Assembly (NCBI GenBank): GCA_049116335.1 | Contig: JAGDYZ010000023.1 | Location: forward strand, 1-64,000 | Length of the DNA stretch: 64,000 nt | Source of the DNA: CANMIH01 sp049116335 | GTDB taxonomy: Bacteria > Pseudomonadota > Alphaproteobacteria > Rhodobacterales > Rhodobacteraceae | Reading direction: 5' to 3' | Part shown: positions 40,975 through 50,221 of the stretch, one piece after another | Layout of the letters: every line of letters begins with the position of its first letter | Position numbering within the stretch: the stretch's first letter is position 1 | Notes under the pieces: model-generated | Seen by the model: only the letters and a program-made list of their open reading frames with translations | Database searches by the model: none | Told to the model about the DNA's origin: nothing | Made by a program: the position numbers and the translations under genes

Positions 40975-42237
40975 TCAGAGTGCGCGCCAGCCAATGTCGC
41001 GGCGCACAAACCCTTCGGGCCAGTTGGTGCCATCCACAAGCGCATAGGCGCGTTGCTGGGCCTCGGCGAGGGTCGCACCGCGTGCAGTGGCGTTGAGAAC
41101 CCGGCCTCCGGTGGCCAGAACCTTGCCATCTTCGGCTTTGGTACCTGCGTGGAACATCATGTTAAAGCTGTCCTCAGGCAGATCACCAAGACCTTGGATT
41201 TCAGTGCCCTTTTCATAGGCGCCGGGATATCCAGTGGCGGCCATGACCACGGTCAGTGCATGGTCATTGGCCCAGGTGACTTTGGCCTCATCCAGACGTC
41301 CTTCGGCGCAGGTATGCATCAGATCGAGCGCCTGTGCACCGAGACGCAGCATCAGAACCTGACATTCAGGATCGCCGAACCGCACATTGTATTCCACCAG
41401 ACGGGGCTGACCGTTTTCGATCATAAGCCCCACGTAAAGCACGCCTTGGTAGGGCATCCCACGGCGGACCATTTCGGCCATGGTTGGGCGGACAATCTCG
41501 TCGAGTGCTTTCTGGGCGACGTCGTCGGAGAGGATTGGCGCAGGAGAATAGGCCCCCATGCCACCGGTGTTTGGGCCTGTATCCCCTTCGCCGACACGTT
41601 TGTGGTCTTGAGCCGTGCCAATGGGGAGGCAGGTTTCACCGTCGACCAAAACAAAGAACGAGGCCTCTTCCCCGGTCATGAATTCTTCGATCACCACCTC
41701 GGCGCCCGCGCCGCCAAAGGCTCCACCAAACATGTCGTCCACTGCGGCCAGCGCCTCATTGGTGGTTTCGGCGATGATCACACCTTTGCCTGCGGCCAGA
41801 CCGTCGGCTTTGACAACCAGAGGCGCGCCCTGGGCCTGAATGTAGTCTTTGGCCGGGACCAATTCGGTGAAATGCGCATACCCGGCTGTGGGCGCGTCAA
41901 CAGCGGCGCAGACTTCTTTGGTGAAGCTTTTCGATGCCTCAAGGCGGGCAGCCGCAGCAGAAGGTCCAAAGACGAGAATACCCGCTTCGCGCAGGCGATC
42001 GGCGACACCGGCGGCTAGGGGGGCCTCGGGGCCGACAATCACCAGATCGATGGCGTTTTCGCTTGAGAATTCAGCCACCGCGCCGCCGTCTTCAATATTC
42101 AGGCTGGCACATTCAGCAATCTGGGCAATGCCCGCATTGCCTGGCGCCACGATGAGTTTGTCACATTTCGGGTTTTGCAGCGTTGCCCAGGCCAAAGCGT
42201 GTTCACGTCCGCCGCCGCCGAGAATGAGAATGTTCAT
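40975..42237 (-). CDS. purD: Phosphoribosylamine-glycine ligase (GARS)
   Basis: A 420-residue ATP-grasp enzyme of purine synthesis: NILILGGGGREHALAWATLQ at the start, the ATP-grasp core (APLVVKADGLAAGKGVIIAE), VVIEEFMTGEEASFFVLVDG, and GMGAYSPAPILS and EYNVRFGDPECQ. It condenses phosphoribosylamine with glycine. It is divergent from the SGNH hydrolase gene. Confidence 0.97.
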   Translation of the reverse strand: MNILILGGGGREHALAWATLQNPKCDKLIVAPGNAGIAQIAECASLNIEDGGAVAEFSSENAIDLVIVGPEAPLAAGVADRLREAGILVFGPSAAAARLEASKSFTKEVCAAVDAPTAGYAHFTELVPAKDYIQAQGAPLVVKADGLAAGKGVIIAETTNEALAAVDDMFGGAFGGAGAEVVIEEFMTGEEASFFVLVDGETCLPIGTAQDHKRVGEGDTGPNTGGMGAYSPAPILSDDVAQKALDEIVRPTMAEMVRRGMPYQGVLYVGLMIENGQPRLVEYNVRFGDPECQVLMLRLGAQALDLMHTCAEGRLDEAKVTWANDHALTVVMAATGYPGAYEKGTEIQGLGDLPEDSFNMMFHAGTKAEDGKVLATGGRVLNATARGATLAEAQQRAYALVDGTNWPEGFVRRDIGWRAL

Positions 42238-42418
42238 AAGATGCGCTCCGATGCCTGTCTGAGTGTGCTGGCCTGATGTTGGGGCGCTTTTAGGCGAGCC
42301 TGTGCTTTGGGGAAAGAGATAATGGCGCGGCGAATGCGCTTTGACAGTGCCGCAGCGGCATCTCTGGAACAGGTTTGTTTCCCATGGTGAAGTATGGGTG
42401 GATAAGCTGGAGGGTATG

Positions 42419-43123
42419 ATGCGTATTCTGTCGGTGCTGCTAGCTCCGATTTTGTTAGCTCAGGCGCTTTGGGTTGGCGCTCGGGCGTTACGTCTGCCCG
42501 AAGCAGAGGGGGCCCGTACCGGACAAACCGGGCAGGGTGCACCACTGCGGGTCCTGATTGTCGGTGACAGTTCGGCCGCAGGCGTCGGCGCAGCAACGCA
42601 GTCTGACGCCCTCTCGGGGCAGTTGGTGGCAATCCTGGCGCAGGATCACTCTGTGAGTTGGCGTCTGATTGCCAAAACCGGCGCGACCTCGGCCAGCACG
42701 CTGAAGACTTTGCAAGAGGCGGATCTTGGCACCTATGACGTCGTGGTTCTGGCGCTTGGCGTGAACGATGTGAAAAACGGCGTAGGTCTCAGGGCTTGGA
42801 GGGCAAATTACTCAGCAATTTTGGACCTGTTGCGCCTGAAATGTGGTGTGCGGCATATCTATCTGTCTGCGGTGCCTCCGTTGGGCGATTTTCCACTTTT
42901 GCCCTGGCCGTTGAATGTAGTTTTGGGCGCGCGAGCCAGTCGTTTTGATGCAGCACTTCAGGGGCTGACTTCGGATCACAATGCCCGACATCTCCCGTTT
43001 GAACTCGGCCTTGATCCTCCTGATATGGCGGAGGATGGGTTTCACCCCGGCCCAGACCTCTACACGCTTTGGGCCGAGGCAATTTACACCCAGTTGTCGC
43101 GGGATTTGCCGGGCCGGGAATAA
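42419..43123 (+). CDS. SGNH/GDSL hydrolase
   Basis: A 234-residue lipase/esterase-type hydrolase with an N-terminal hydrophobic segment (RILSVLLAPILLAQALWVGA) that may be a signal or anchor. Block I VLIVGDSSAAGVGA holds the nucleophile Ser, block III LGVNDV the Asn, and block V DGFHPG the catalytic His. GGAGG at 42409-42413 favours ATG 42419; the frame is open from 42341. The substrate (lipid, cell-wall acetyl group or other ester) is unknown. Confidence 0.87.
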   Translation: MRILSVLLAPILLAQALWVGARALRLPEAEGARTGQTGQGAPLRVLIVGDSSAAGVGAATQSDALSGQLVAILAQDHSVSWRLIAKTGATSASTLKTLQEADLGTYDVVVLALGVNDVKNGVGLRAWRANYSAILDLLRLKCGVRHIYLSAVPPLGDFPLLPWPLNVVLGARASRFDAALQGLTSDHNARHLPFELGLDPPDMAEDGFHPGPDLYTLWAEAIYTQLSRDLPGRE

Positions 43124-43191
43124 ATTGCACGGTTTTGCTTGGTCTCAAAACCTCCTAAGATTGCCAAAAGACGAAACACAGGCCGCCCTTC

Positions 43192-44796
43192 ATGGATCTT
43201 TTTGACGACGATAGCCCTGAGACCAATGCGGGCAATGCCCCGGAATTTTCCGTTTCGGAACTCTCTGGCGCTGTAAAACGTACCATTGAAGGCGAATTTG
43301 GCCATGTGCGTGTGCGCGGTGAGGTTGGTCGCGTCAGCCGCCCGCGGTCCGGGCATATCTACCTTGATCTGAAAGACGATAAGGCCGTGATCGCCGGGAT
43401 CATGTGGAAAGGTGTGGCTAGCCGCCAGCAGACCCAGCCAGAAGAAGGCATGGAGGTGATCGCCACCGGGCGTCTGACCACCTTTCCGGGGCAATCCAAA
43501 TACCAGATCGTCATAGAAGAGATCCGTCCCGCTGGGATGGGGGCCTTGATGGCCATGTTGGAGAAGCGAAAGGCGCAGTTGCAATCTGAGGGCCTGTTTG
43601 AACCGGCCTTGAAAAAACGTCTGCCGTATTTGCCCGAAGTTATTGGCGTTGTTACGTCTCCCTCCGGGGCGGTGATCCGGGATATTCTGCACCGGTTGCG
43701 CGACAGGTTTCCGCGTAAGGTTCTGATCTGGCCGGTGGCCGTTCAGGGGGCAAAATGTGCCCCCGAGGTTGCGCGCGCCATTGAAGGCTTTAACAGACTA
43801 ACCCCCGGCGGTGGGATGCCCCGCCCCGATCTTATCATTGTGGCGCGCGGTGGCGGCTCGGTCGAAGATCTGTGGGGTTTTAACGAAGAAAGCGTGGCTC
43901 GGGCGGCTGCGGCCTCTGATATCCCGCTGATCTCAGCCGTGGGGCACGAGACCGATACAACTCTGATTGACTTCGTCTCGGACATGCGGGCGCCAACCCC
44001 CACAGCGGCCGCCGAGCTTGCCGTGCCTGTGCGTATGGAGCTTCTAGCGGGGCTACGCGACTTTGGCGCGCGAATGACCGGTGTGATGGGGCAACGCCTT
44101 GAAATGCGCGGCCAACGCTTGCGCGATTTGGGACGGGCTTTACCCCGCCCCGAGATCTTGTTGGACGGCCCCCGCCAGCGGTTCGATGTGGCGGGTGACC
44201 GGCTTCCCCGGGCCTTGCAGCAGCTTGTCGATCAGCGCAGGCTTCAGCTGAGCAAAAACGCAGGCGCCCTGCGCCCTTCGGTTTTGGCCCGCGCCATGAC
44301 AACCGAACAGACCCGGTTGGAGGATCGCGCCAAGCGCTTGCAGCCGGCTCTTGCACGTCTGACCGAGGTGAAGAAAGAGGCTCTGGCTCGGCGGGCTGAT
44401 CGTTTGAGCCCCCGCCCGATTGCACGCGAAATCACTGTCCAGAAAGACCGGCTCGCCGTATTGTCACGCCGAATGACCGAAGCACACTCGGGTCGGATCT
44501 CTGAGCTGAAAACCAAATTGGACGCCACCGACCGGCTGCGCGAAACGCTGGGCTATCGGGCCACACTTGAACGTGGATATGCGGTTGTGCGCGGTGATGG
44601 GCAGGTGGTGACAACACAAGCGGCGGCCGGAAAATCGGCGTCCCTTGAGATCGAATTTGCGGATGGCCGCGTCCAGATTGGTGAAACCGCACACCCCGTC
44701 ACTGCGCAGGCGCGGCAATCTGAGCCGAAACCAGCGGCAAAACCTTCCAAGAAGACCGCCAAAACGCCGCCCCCGGAACAAGGTAGCCTCTTCTAA
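43192..44796 (+). CDS. xseA: Exodeoxyribonuclease VII large subunit
   Basis: A 534-residue XseA: N-terminal OB-fold (FSVSELSGAVKRTIEGEFG, GEVGRVSRPRSGHIYLDLKD), the catalytic domain (GVVTSPSGAVIRDILHRL, IVARGGGSVEDLWGFNEE, SAVGHETDTTLIDFVSD), a long coiled-coil segment and a basic, Ala/Lys-rich tail. With XseB it degrades single-stranded DNA from both ends. It is longer than E. coli XseA (456 residues), mainly in the helical part and tail. Confidence 0.95.
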   Translation: MDLFDDDSPETNAGNAPEFSVSELSGAVKRTIEGEFGHVRVRGEVGRVSRPRSGHIYLDLKDDKAVIAGIMWKGVASRQQTQPEEGMEVIATGRLTTFPGQSKYQIVIEEIRPAGMGALMAMLEKRKAQLQSEGLFEPALKKRLPYLPEVIGVVTSPSGAVIRDILHRLRDRFPRKVLIWPVAVQGAKCAPEVARAIEGFNRLTPGGGMPRPDLIIVARGGGSVEDLWGFNEESVARAAAASDIPLISAVGHETDTTLIDFVSDMRAPTPTAAAELAVPVRMELLAGLRDFGARMTGVMGQRLEMRGQRLRDLGRALPRPEILLDGPRQRFDVAGDRLPRALQQLVDQRRLQLSKNAGALRPSVLARAMTTEQTRLEDRAKRLQPALARLTEVKKEALARRADRLSPRPIAREITVQKDRLAVLSRRMTEAHSGRISELKTKLDATDRLRETLGYRATLERGYAVVRGDGQVVTTQAAAGKSASLEIEFADGRVQIGETAHPVTAQARQSEPKPAAKPSKKTAKTPPPEQGSLF

Positions 44797-44877
44797 CCGT
44801 TGGTAAACCAGAGGCTTTCTTTTTCTTCTGCGCTCGCATAAGGTTTTCTGCGATGCTGCATTCGCAGGGAGGCGAGG

Positions 44878-45432
44878 ATGGCGGAGACAGAGAAACCACT
44901 GCTGATTAAGCGCTATGCAAGCCGTCGGCTGTATAACACGGAAACGTCGGACTATGTGACGTTGGAAGATATCGCGGGGTTTATCCGCGAAGGACGGGAT
45001 GTTCAGATCATCGATTTGAAATCTGGTGACGACCTGACCCGTCAATACCTGCTGCAGATTGTTGCCGAACATGAGAGCAAAGGCGAAAGTGTTTTGCCGA
45101 TCAATGTTCTGACGGATCTGGTTCGGTCCTATACCAATCAAACCGGAAGCTCGGTGCCACAGTTCTTGGCCGCAAGCTTTGAGATGTTTCGCGACAGTCA
45201 GTCCAAGTGGATGGAAAACGTGAACACGATCAATCCGATGATGGCGCATATGCCGGGATTGGAAGCGATGCAGGCGCAGCAAGAGGCCTTTTTGAAGGCT
45301 ATGACTGGTGGAATGACACCTCCAGCCAGCACCACACCGCGATCAGATGCACCCGAGGACGGTGAAGATCTGGATGCGATTCGCAAACAACTGGCGGAAT
45401 TGCAGGAAAAGCTCTCAAAACTGGGCAAGTAA
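44878..45432 (+). CDS. phaR: Polyhydroxyalkanoate synthesis repressor PhaR
   Basis: A 184-residue PhaR: the PHB/PHA-binding DNA-binding N-terminal domain (LLIKRYASRRLYNTETSDYV, IREGRDVQIIDLKSGDDLTR) and the PHB accumulation regulatory domain with SVPQFLAASFEMFRDSQSKW, then a short coiled coil. It represses phasin and synthase genes when no polymer is present. The phaC and phaP genes it would control are not in this window. A strong terminator follows. Confidence 0.95.
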   Translation: MAETEKPLLIKRYASRRLYNTETSDYVTLEDIAGFIREGRDVQIIDLKSGDDLTRQYLLQIVAEHESKGESVLPINVLTDLVRSYTNQTGSSVPQFLAASFEMFRDSQSKWMENVNTINPMMAHMPGLEAMQAQQEAFLKAMTGGMTPPASTTPRSDAPEDGEDLDAIRKQLAELQEKLSKLGK

Positions 45433-45452
45433 GCCGGATGTTGTGAGACAGG

Positions 45453-45484
45453 AAAGCCCCGGATTGTCCGGGGCTTTTGTTTTT
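45453..45484. terminator. Strong terminator between convergent phaR and aminotransferase genes
   Basis: AAAGCCCCGGA (45453-45463), TTG, TCCGGGGCTTT (45467-45477), then TTGTTTTT. The stem is symmetric enough to act in both directions. Confidence 0.88.
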
Positions 45485-45487
45485 GGA

Positions 45488-46693
45488 TCAGGTGCCAAAG
45501 GCGCGCGTTTCGCCAAAGGCGGTTTCCGCCGCTTCCACCAGAACCTGTGCCACCGCATCACATTCCAGAGCCGTGAGCCGCGCGGGAAGACGGGTGTCAC
45601 AGGCGCGCAGCAGCATTGATTTTGTCTGAGGCAGGTCAAACTGTTCCGGCATGAATTCCCAGTTCCAGAACGCGCGCGCATTGTCGGACGTCAGACCAAA
45701 GACCTGCACCTTGACCCCAAGGTCTGAGGCCGCTGCCACGAAATCATGAACCTGTGCATCACTGACGTTGTCGAGGTTGAACTGCAGCGAATCCGGGGCG
45801 CGGACTTCTGCATCAAGTTTGGGCGGAACCGAGATCCATGGGCTTTGGTTGATCAGCTCGGCCACCTGATCGTGGTTGCGGCGACCATCGACCACGCGGC
45901 GGGCAAGATGCGGCAGCTGAGGGCGGATGACAGCGGCCGACAGGTTGGACATGCGCAGATTGTAAAGTGGCAGTTTGTTCTGCCAGCGGCCAAAGGCCTC
46001 TTCCAATTCGGCACTGTTGTCCTTGCGGTCCATGTGTTTGCGCCAATTGTGTTCGTAGGCGCCCGACATAATCACCGCCTGCGCCACCAGATCCGCATCA
46101 TCCGTGATCAGAATACCGCCTTCACCGGCATTGATCATCTTGTAGCTTTGGAAGCTAAAGCACCCAACCTTGCCGATGGTGCCAATGTTTTTGTCGTGCC
46201 AGGTGGTGCCAAGGCTATGGGCGGCGTCTTCGACCACGGGGATGTTTCTGGCGTTACACAGCGCCATGATGGCATCCATATCCGACGTATGGCCGCGCAT
46301 GTGGCTGATTATCACGGCATCGACGGTTTCGAGCTTGGCGGTGAAATCGTCCAGATCAATACGGTAGTTTTCACCCACTTCGCACAGCACCGGAATGCAA
46401 TCTGCGTGGACCACAGACGATGGCACGGCGGCAAAGGTGAAACCCGGGATCATCACACGGGCGTCGCGGGGCAGGCCTAGGGCCTTGAGCGACAAAAACA
46501 AAGCTGCGGAACAGCTGGACACAGCTAACGCATATTTACTGCCCAGCTGCGCGGCGAATTCCGCTTCGAGCAGGGCCACAGGTGCATCCTGCGGCGCGGT
46601 GTATCGGAACAAGTCGCCGGATTGCAGAAGACGGTCAATTTCAGCGCGGGCTTCGGCGGGAATTGGTTCGGCGTCATGCATGTTTGGCAGCAT
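45488..46693 (-). CDS. DegT/DnrJ/EryC1/StrS family PLP-dependent aminotransferase
   Basis: A 401-residue fold-type I aminotransferase of the sugar-aminotransferase (DegT) family: MIPGFTFAAVPSSVVHADC, VVEDAAHSLGTTW and the PLP-binding Lys in FSFQSYKMINAGEGG. Members usually transfer an amino group from glutamate to a keto-sugar. Here the gene lies downstream of an amine-utilisation operon but behind a terminator (46755-46785), so it may be separately transcribed. The natural substrate is not evident. ATG 46681 is an alternative start. Confidence 0.87.
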   Translation of the reverse strand: MLPNMHDAEPIPAEARAEIDRLLQSGDLFRYTAPQDAPVALLEAEFAAQLGSKYALAVSSCSAALFLSLKALGLPRDARVMIPGFTFAAVPSSVVHADCIPVLCEVGENYRIDLDDFTAKLETVDAVIISHMRGHTSDMDAIMALCNARNIPVVEDAAHSLGTTWHDKNIGTIGKVGCFSFQSYKMINAGEGGILITDDADLVAQAVIMSGAYEHNWRKHMDRKDNSAELEEAFGRWQNKLPLYNLRMSNLSAAVIRPQLPHLARRVVDGRRNHDQVAELINQSPWISVPPKLDAEVRAPDSLQFNLDNVSDAQVHDFVAAASDLGVKVQVFGLTSDNARAFWNWEFMPEQFDLPQTKSMLLRACDTRLPARLTALECDAVAQVLVEAAETAFGETRAFGT

Positions 46694-46754
46694 AGTTTTC
46701 GACTTTCTGAATTCTAACTTTCACTCTGCTTAATCTATAGATGTAACAGCCAGA

Positions 46755-46785
46755 AGAAAAAACCGCCGCACGAGGGTGCAGCGGT
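46755..46785 (-). terminator. Rho-independent terminator after the puuB-like gene
   Basis: On the minus strand ACCGCTGCAC, loop CCTC, GTGCGGCGGT, then TTTTTTCTTCT. It ends the transporter/ligase/oxidase operon ahead of the aminotransferase gene. Confidence 0.85.
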
Positions 46786-46815
46786 CTATGTTTGTGGCGT
46801 CAAAGTGACAGCTTT

Positions 46816-48117
46816 TTAGAGCCCCAATCGATCGCGCAGAGCAAACCACGTCATGGCGAGTGTGAGCAATGGAGAGCGCAGTGCAGGGCCGCCAGGGAAG
46901 CGAGGGCAGGGCAAGGCGGCATAGGCATCAAACCCATCAGATTGTCCGCGCAGAGCCTCGGCCAATAGTTTTCCGGCCTGCACCGCATTGCCAACCCCAT
47001 GCCCGGAATATCCCGAGGCGCTCAGAATATTCGGCGCAATTCGCGCAATATGGGGCATGCGCTTCATGGTGATCGCCAAGGTTCCACCCCAGGCGTAGTC
47101 GATCTTAATGTCTTTCAGGTGTGGATAGATTTTGGACAGCGGTTTGCGCACGGTTGCGGCAATGTCCTTGGGAAAGCGGTAGCCATAACTTTCGCCGCCA
47201 CCAAACAACAGCCGCCCATCGTGCGACAGGCGGAAGTAGTTGATGACAAAAAGATCATCGGCAATCGCCACGTCGCGGGCCAATACCTCTTTGGCACGCT
47301 CCCCAAGGGGTTCGGTCGCCACAACAAAATTGTTGATGGGCATCACCCGTGCCGCCACTTCGCCGTTCAACCCACCAAGATAGCCATTACAGGCATAGAT
47401 CAGGTGATCGGCCGTGATGCGCCCGGTTTCGGTTTGCACAGCGACGGTGTCACCCGGTGTGACCTGAGTGACTAAGCTGTTTTCAAAGATCTGCACCCCG
47501 GCCTTGGCTGCCGCCCTTGCCAACCCCTGCGCCAATCGCAACGGGTGCAAATGTGCGGCATCCATGTCAAGGATCCCGCCATGATAAGCGGGGGAGGGGC
47601 ACAGAGTGGAAAACTGTTCCCGATCAAGCGTTTCAAGGGCGTATCCGTAGCCCCGCTGCATATGCTCGGCATAGTCATGGAGATCGTTGACAGATCCCGC
47701 CGACGTGCCGGCCCAGGCAATCCCGGGTTTCAGATGACACTCGATATCATGTCGCGCGATCAGATCTTTGACCAGCTGTTTGGCCTCTTCACCCAGATCC
47801 CACATCTGGCGCGCAGCATCCTGCCCAGCCATCTTTTCCAAGACCTGCTGATCCTGACGTTGGCCCGACCCAAGCTGTCCACCGTTGCGCCCAGAGGCGC
47901 CAAAGCCAACCCGGTGGGCGTCGACCACTGCAACGCGCACCCCGTGTTCGGCCAGATGCAGGGCTGCGGAGAGCCCGGTGAACCCACCGCCAATGATACA
48001 GACGTCAACACGTTGATCACCTTCGACCTGTGGAAAATCCGGCAGATCGAGCCCCGTCGCAGCGTACCAGCTCTGCGGATAGGCGCCACGCGTGTCGTTG
48101 GAAAACAGCAGGTTCAT
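46816..48117 (-). CDS. puuB: FAD-dependent amine oxidase, PuuB (gamma-glutamylputrescine oxidase)-like
   Basis: A 433-residue DAO-family flavoenzyme: FAD-binding VDVCIIGGGFTGLSAALHLA, then RVGFGASGRNGGQLGSGQ, ACNGYLGGLN, PINNFVVATEPL and a C-terminal ASGYSGHGVGNAVQAGKLLA. The order and spacing of these blocks match E. coli PuuB, which oxidises gamma-glutamylputrescine to the aldehyde. It lies 30 bases after a glutamine-synthetase-like ligase that would supply such a substrate. The actual amine could differ from putrescine. Confidence 0.87.
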   Translation of the reverse strand: MNLLFSNDTRGAYPQSWYAATGLDLPDFPQVEGDQRVDVCIIGGGFTGLSAALHLAEHGVRVAVVDAHRVGFGASGRNGGQLGSGQRQDQQVLEKMAGQDAARQMWDLGEEAKQLVKDLIARHDIECHLKPGIAWAGTSAGSVNDLHDYAEHMQRGYGYALETLDREQFSTLCPSPAYHGGILDMDAAHLHPLRLAQGLARAAAKAGVQIFENSLVTQVTPGDTVAVQTETGRITADHLIYACNGYLGGLNGEVAARVMPINNFVVATEPLGERAKEVLARDVAIADDLFVINYFRLSHDGRLLFGGGESYGYRFPKDIAATVRKPLSKIYPHLKDIKIDYAWGGTLAITMKRMPHIARIAPNILSASGYSGHGVGNAVQAGKLLAEALRGQSDGFDAYAALPCPRFPGGPALRSPLLTLAMTWFALRDRLGL

Positions 48118-48147
48118 CGGGTATCCTCTTTCGGCTGTTGTCCGAAG

Positions 48148-49506
48148 TTAGACGTTCAGCAAAAGATGCTCGCGCTCCCAGGGCGAAATCACCTGCAGGA
48201 ACTCTTCGTACTCCGCCCGTTTGACGATGGAATACACACGGGCAAAATCGGGATGCAGCACCTCATGAAGGGCTGTGGCCTCTTCGAACCGATCCAGAGC
48301 CTGTCCCAAAACGCGCGGGATATCTCCTTCCCCCTCATAGGCATCCCCAGAGAATTCGGCGGACGGCACGCGTTTTTCCATCATGCCGAGATAGCCACAG
48401 GCCAGAGAGGCGGCGATTCCCAGATAGGGGTTACAGTCCATCCCCGCGATGCGATTTTCCACGCGGCGCGCTTGAGGCGGTGCCAGTGGAATGCGAATAC
48501 CGGTTGTACGGTTGTCCCGCGCCCATTCCAGATTGATCGGCGCGGCGTGGTCGCGCACGTAGCGGCGGTACGAGTTCACAAAGGGTGCAAGCACCGCGAT
48601 GGCCTCGGGCAGGTGATGCTGCAACCCGCCGATGAAGTGCGTGAAGATCTCGGTTTCCTCGCCATCTGGGCCAGAGAAAATGTTTTCACCGGTTTTGATG
48701 TCCAGCACCGAATGGTGGATATGCATGGCGCTGCCGGGTTCGTCGGCGATGGGCTTCGCCATGAAGGTGGCAAAGCAATCGTGGCGCAACGCGGCCTCGC
48801 GGATCAGGCGTTTGAAGTAGAACACTTCGTCCGCCAGCTTGACCGGATCGCCATGACGGAGGTTGATTTCAAGCTGTCCCGCCCCGCCTTCCTGCGTGAT
48901 GCCATCGATTTCAAAGCCCTGCGCCTCGGCAAAATCGTAGATGTCATCGATCACCGGGCCAAATTCGTCCACAGCTGTCATCGAATAGGCCTGACGGGCC
49001 GCTGCCGGGCGGCCAGAACGCCCGGTCATCGGTTTGATGTCCTGCGCCGGGTCAAGGTTGCGGGCGATCAGAAAGAACTCCATCTCTGGCGCCACAACAG
49101 GTTCCCACCCCTGCGCGCGATACATCTCAACCACACGTTTCAACACATTGCGCGGGGCAAAGGGCACCTTCTCGCCATGGCGATCAAAGGCGTCATGGAT
49201 CACCTGCAGGGTCCAGTCCCCTGTCCAGGGCGCGGCGGTGGCGGTGGACATATCGGGCTCGAGGATCATGTCCTTTTCGATAAAGCCATCTTCGCCTGCG
49301 GCCTCACCCCAATCTCCGGTGATGGTCTGGAAAAAGATCGAGTCGGGCAGGTGGAAAAACTTTTGCCGCGCGAATTTGGAGGCGGGCACGGCCTTGCCCC
49401 GGGCGATGCCGGGCAGATCGGCAATCACGCATTCCACTTCGTCAAGCCGATGGCCGTGCAGATACTGCTGGGCCGCTTCAGGCAGGTCACTCATCCAGTC
49501 AGTCAT
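48148..49506 (-). CDS. puuA: Glutamine synthetase family ligase, PuuA-like
   Basis: A 452-residue glutamine-synthetase fold enzyme. Metal and substrate residues appear in VVAPEMEFFLIAR, GQLEINLRHGDPV, GSAMHIHHSVLD, PFVNSYRRYVRD and WARDNRTTGIRIP. It resembles gamma-glutamate-putrescine ligases rather than GlnA, being shorter and lacking the adenylylation Tyr loop. It overlaps the amidotransferase gene by four bases and precedes the PuuB-like oxidase. A second paralogue (50222-51568) is in the same operon, so the two may act on different amines. Confidence 0.87.
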   Translation of the reverse strand: MTDWMSDLPEAAQQYLHGHRLDEVECVIADLPGIARGKAVPASKFARQKFFHLPDSIFFQTITGDWGEAAGEDGFIEKDMILEPDMSTATAAPWTGDWTLQVIHDAFDRHGEKVPFAPRNVLKRVVEMYRAQGWEPVVAPEMEFFLIARNLDPAQDIKPMTGRSGRPAAARQAYSMTAVDEFGPVIDDIYDFAEAQGFEIDGITQEGGAGQLEINLRHGDPVKLADEVFYFKRLIREAALRHDCFATFMAKPIADEPGSAMHIHHSVLDIKTGENIFSGPDGEETEIFTHFIGGLQHHLPEAIAVLAPFVNSYRRYVRDHAAPINLEWARDNRTTGIRIPLAPPQARRVENRIAGMDCNPYLGIAASLACGYLGMMEKRVPSAEFSGDAYEGEGDIPRVLGQALDRFEEATALHEVLHPDFARVYSIVKRAEYEEFLQVISPWEREHLLLNV

Positions 49507-50186
49507 GATATTCTCCCTTCGCGGAAAAACAGCGCGAATTGATCGGCGAGCTCGGTTTGATGCAGCGGGGTGCCGATGTCTGCCTTGGCCGCATCCAATA
49601 TTGCATCGGGCACAACACCGCGCCCGCGTTTGTCGATCAGACCGGTGACAAATCCATCGCCAAATTCTGGATGGGCCTGAACACTATAGGCTTTGCCGGG
49701 GTAGAGCAGGGCGGCATGGGCGCAGAAGTCATTGCGCGCCACGGTCTGCGCACCGACCGGCGGGGTGATCACCTGATCCTGATGCCAGGCCTGAATGACA
49801 CGAGTGCCTTGATCAAAATCGTAGGTCTGCGGGCCGATGGCCCAACCTCCGTCATATTTCTCGACAACGCCGCCTAGGGCTTTGGCGATCACCTGATGAC
49901 CAAAACACACGCCCACAATGGGGCGCTCAGCTGAGACAATGTCGCGGATAATTTGCTCCAGTGGCGGAAGCCAATCGTGGTCTTCGTAAACCCCATGGCG
50001 CGAGCCGGTGATCAACCAGCCATCCGCCGCCTCGGGCCCGTCAGGGAACTGGCCCTGCACCACAGAAAATGCTTCAAATTCAAATCCGCGATCCGCCAGA
50101 AGCGTTGCGAACATTTCGGGGTACTCGCCAAAGTCAGCCTTCAGATCATCTGGGGCCAGTCCGGTTTGCAAAATGCCGATTTTCAT
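49503..50186 (-). CDS. Class I glutamine amidotransferase-like hydrolase
   Basis: A 227-residue free-standing GATase1 domain. Nucleophile Cys in PIVGVCFGHQVIAKAL and catalytic His-Glu in VQAHPEFGDGF are both kept, as is the oxyanion segment GWLITGSRHGVY. It resembles GMP-synthase-type amidotransferases rather than the PuuD family, yet occupies the place of PuuD. Hydrolysis of a gamma-glutamyl amide is therefore plausible (inference). It lies between the two ligases. Confidence 0.87.
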   Translation of the reverse strand: MKIGILQTGLAPDDLKADFGEYPEMFATLLADRGFEFEAFSVVQGQFPDGPEAADGWLITGSRHGVYEDHDWLPPLEQIIRDIVSAERPIVGVCFGHQVIAKALGGVVEKYDGGWAIGPQTYDFDQGTRVIQAWHQDQVITPPVGAQTVARNDFCAHAALLYPGKAYSVQAHPEFGDGFVTGLIDKRGRGVVPDAILDAAKADIGTPLHQTELADQFALFFREGRIS

Positions 50187-50221
50187 AGAACACCATAGTG
50201 TTGGATCTGACGCGGGATGTG

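Noticed and set aside
47545..49542. Plus-strand open frame of 665 codons opposite the puuB- and puuA-like genes
   Set aside because: The opposite strand carries two complete enzymes with full motif sets. The plus-strand frame has no recognisable domain and arises from codon bias in G+C-rich DNA.
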